From: CAWEPK01 sp049521495
GTDB lineage: Bacteria > Desulfobacterota > Syntrophorhabdia > Syntrophorhabdales > WCHB1-27
Direction of reading: 5' to 3'
Length of the DNA stretch: 16,095 bases
Assembly (NCBI GenBank): GCA_049521495.1
Contig: JBEKOT010000053.1
Coordinates: 1 to 16,095 of the forward strand
Part shown: one piece after another, positions 14,828 through 16,095 of the stretch
Layout of the letters: each line of letters starts with the position of its first letter
Position numbering within the stretch: position 1 is the first letter of the stretch
Made by a program: the position numbers and the translations under genes
Notes under the pieces: model-generated
The model's database searches: none
What the model saw: only the letters and a program-made list of their open reading frames with translations
Told to the model about the DNA's origin: nothing

Positions 14828-15868
14828 ATGGAAGACGCTCGCTCTCGGATCTTTAACGGAGAAGCAGAGCTTCTCGATGCCGTACACGAAGTGATAATAG
14901 CAAGGGACCCGGATGACCGTATCATTTTCTGGAACAGGCGCGCCGAAGAAATCTATGGTTGGAGCAGACAAGAAGCCCTGGGCAAATCGGCCCATCAGCT
15001 GCTGAAAACGGTATGGCCGAAACCCATAGAAGCGATTATGTCCGATCTTATCATAAACGGCCGTTGGGAAGGGGAGCAGACCGACTCGAGAAAGGACGGC
15101 CGACAACTCTTTATCAAGAGCCACTGGACGCTGAAAAGGGATAATGAAGGCAGGACCAGTTTTGGCGGTATCGCACATAATTTCAACAATCTCCTCACCA
15201 TGATCCTCGGGTTCGCGGAAATTGCAGAAGAGGACGTACCGGAAAGCTCTCCTGCTGCGGACAGCATCGCAAGGATCGTAAAAGCCGCCCACCGGGGGAC
15301 CATGCTCGTGCGCGATATTCTGGCCTTCACCAGAGAGCGTCCGGAGGGGCTCAAGCTTTTGCGGGTTGCGGCTGAAATGGACGAGTCCATAGCTGTGCTT
15401 GGTGCGGCTCAACCGGGTAACATAGAGATCGCCACGGAGATCAAGGACAGGGACGTCATTGTGAAGGGAAGCCCGTGGGATATTAAACAGATCGCCGTGA
15501 ACATAGGGACCAATGCGATACAGGCAATGACAGAGAAGGGCGGAAAGCTTTCGGTTTCCCTCGAACGAGTTGCCATCGATTCTCCCCTAAGGCTTGCCTT
15601 TGTCGTCCTCCCTCCGGGATCCTACGCCAGGCTCGTTTTTGCAGACACGGGCCCGGGAATACCCGATTCTGTCATGGATCGTATCTTCGATCCCTTCTTT
15701 ACCAGGCGAGATCCTGCAAGGGCGAAAGGCATCGGGCTTGCCGTGGTCAGCGGGATCGTCAGATCTTTGAAGGGCGGGATCTCCGTAGAGAGCCAACCGG
15801 GCAGGGGAACGAAATTCGAGGTATATCTGCCGGCTGAGCCGAACGGGGAGGAGTCGAGCAGGCGGTGA
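14828..15868 (+). CDS. PAS-domain sensor histidine kinase (compact, soluble)
   Basis: The 346-residue predicted cytoplasmic kinase has no membrane segment. An N-terminal PAS domain (about 12-108; IIFWNRRAEEIYGWSRQEALGK) is followed almost at once by the H-box GGIAHNFNNLL (phosphoacceptor H117), then an HATPase_c domain with N-box NIGTNAIQAM (N229), G1 box DTGPGIP (D273), F box RIFDPFFT and G2 box GIGLAVV (about 301-307). The usual 30-40 residues between PAS and H-box (the DITERK-type linker and the QKMEAIGTLA helix start) are missing, which suggests an internal deletion. GAGGT at 14818-14822 supports the ATG. There is no C-terminal receiver. The signal and partner are unknown. Catalytic residues look intact, but dimerisation may be affected. 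Confidence 0.85.
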   Translation: MEDARSRIFNGEAELLDAVHEVIIARDPDDRIIFWNRRAEEIYGWSRQEALGKSAHQLLKTVWPKPIEAIMSDLIINGRWEGEQTDSRKDGRQLFIKSHWTLKRDNEGRTSFGGIAHNFNNLLTMILGFAEIAEEDVPESSPAADSIARIVKAAHRGTMLVRDILAFTRERPEGLKLLRVAAEMDESIAVLGAAQPGNIEIATEIKDRDVIVKGSPWDIKQIAVNIGTNAIQAMTEKGGKLSVSLERVAIDSPLRLAFVVLPPGSYARLVFADTGPGIPDSVMDRIFDPFFTRRDPARAKGIGLAVVSGIVRSLKGGISVESQPGRGTKFEVYLPAEPNGEESSRR

Positions 15869-15951
15869 TCAAGACTTACTTTTTTGAGATCGGGGAGGAA
15901 CTGCTCCTTGCCCTAAAGGGGATTATAGGGCGGAACACGACGACAAAGTAA
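15865..15951 (+). CDS. Possible 28-residue ORF overlapping the kinase stop
   Basis: A GTG overlapping the kinase TGA (GTGA) opens a 28-codon frame, VIKTYFFEIGEELLLALKGI and then IGRNTTTK. A purine-rich GGGGAGGAG lies at 15844-15852, about 12 nt upstream. The central segment could form an amphipathic helix. I do not recognise a family. It could be a small coupled protein, the degraded tail of a longer kinase, or chance. Confidence 0.2.
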   Translation: MIKTYFFEIGEELLLALKGIIGRNTTTK

Positions 15952-15966
15952 GGCGCAAAAAGCGCC
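15952..15966 (-). terminator. Short hairpin between converging genes (weak terminator candidate)
   Basis: GGCGC (15952-15956) and GCGCC (15962-15966) form a 5-bp stem with a loop of five A (five T on the minus strand). It lies 7 nt beyond the cysteine desulfurase stop. On the minus strand it is followed by a modestly T-rich TTACTTTG. It is short and lacks a clean T run in either direction, so termination is only possible. Confidence 0.3.
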
Positions 15967-15973
15967 AGGCCCG

Positions 15974-16095
15974 TTACTTCTTATGGTAGAGCGGCGACAT
16001 GCTTCTTAAGAACTCGACACTCCGCTTTAGGGCCTTTACCGACGCATCGACATCATCTGTCGTATTATCGACGCCGAAAGAGAAGATCAGGGTCC
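15974..16095 (-). CDS. Cysteine desulfurase, NifS/IscS type, C-terminal end (partial)
   Basis: The last 39 codons before TAA read IFSFGVDNTTDDVDASVKAL and then KRSVEFLRSMSPLYHKK. They resemble the C-terminal small domain of NifS/IscS cysteine desulfurases, whose usual pattern is R-F-S-L-G-x-x-N-T-x-x-(D/E)-(I/V)-D followed by a helix ending in LRxMSPLY. These PLP enzymes move sulfur from cysteine to iron-sulfur cluster scaffolds or tRNA-modifying proteins. The lysine bearing PLP and the catalytic cysteine loop lie outside the window, so NifS and IscS cannot be told apart. It converges on the kinase gene. Confidence 0.75.
   Translation of the reverse strand, partial: TLIFSFGVDNTTDDVDASVKALKRSVEFLRSMSPLYHKK

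Noticed and set aside
1..16095. CRISPR array, insertion sequence, phage or retron-like system
   Set aside because: No regularly spaced repeats, transposase, integrase or reverse-transcriptase motifs were seen on either strand.

Overview
The window comes from a GC-rich diderm (Gram-negative-type) bacterial chromosome. It carries the conserved block tuf – rpmG – tRNA-Trp – secE – nusG – rplK – rplA – rplJ – rplL – rpoB – rpoC, followed on the opposite strand by a tolB – pal – cpoB outer-membrane module. RpoC contains an SI3-type insertion after the trigger loop. The gene order and the style of the PAS histidine kinase suggest a Desulfobacterota ('Deltaproteobacteria'-like) organism, possibly a Syntrophorhabdus relative. 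That placement is inference from recognised sequence style, not from a search.

Plus strand, 1-11717: the 3' end of EF-Tu, the zinc-type L33 gene and a tRNA-Trp (anticodon CCA) packed 4 nt after rpmG and 18 nt before secE. The secE-nusG, rplKAJL and rpoBC genes follow. All run in one direction with short gaps, so this is probably one long transcription unit or a few overlapping ones. The two visible control points are an L10-type autoregulatory leader before rplJ and a 10-bp GC hairpin between rplL and rpoB. Together the products make parts of the 50S stalk and L1/L11 region, the SecE translocase subunit, the elongation factor NusG, and the two large RNA polymerase subunits.

Minus strand, 14311-11694: tolB, pal and cpoB are tightly spaced and encode the periplasmic and outer-membrane part of the Tol-Pal envelope system. 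No tolQ, tolR or tolA lies upstream. The last gene, cpoB, overlaps the 3' end of rpoC tail to tail by 24 nt. The only convincing Rho-independent terminator for the rpoC transcript lies inside the cpoB coding sequence.

Accessory patch, about 14312-15951: two diverged, broken remnants of response-regulator receiver domains sit upstream of an intact-looking but unusually compact PAS histidine kinase. A questionable 28-codon frame follows. This looks like a decaying family of hybrid sensor kinases inserted or rearranged next to tolB. The window ends in the 3' end of a probable NifS/IscS-type cysteine desulfurase on the minus strand.

I found no CRISPR array, insertion sequence, phage gene or clearly novel multi-gene system. 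The most unusual items are the terminator embedded in cpoB, the rplJ leader whose strands can pair with the TTG start, the receiver-domain remnants, and a possible bridge-helix substitution in RpoC.
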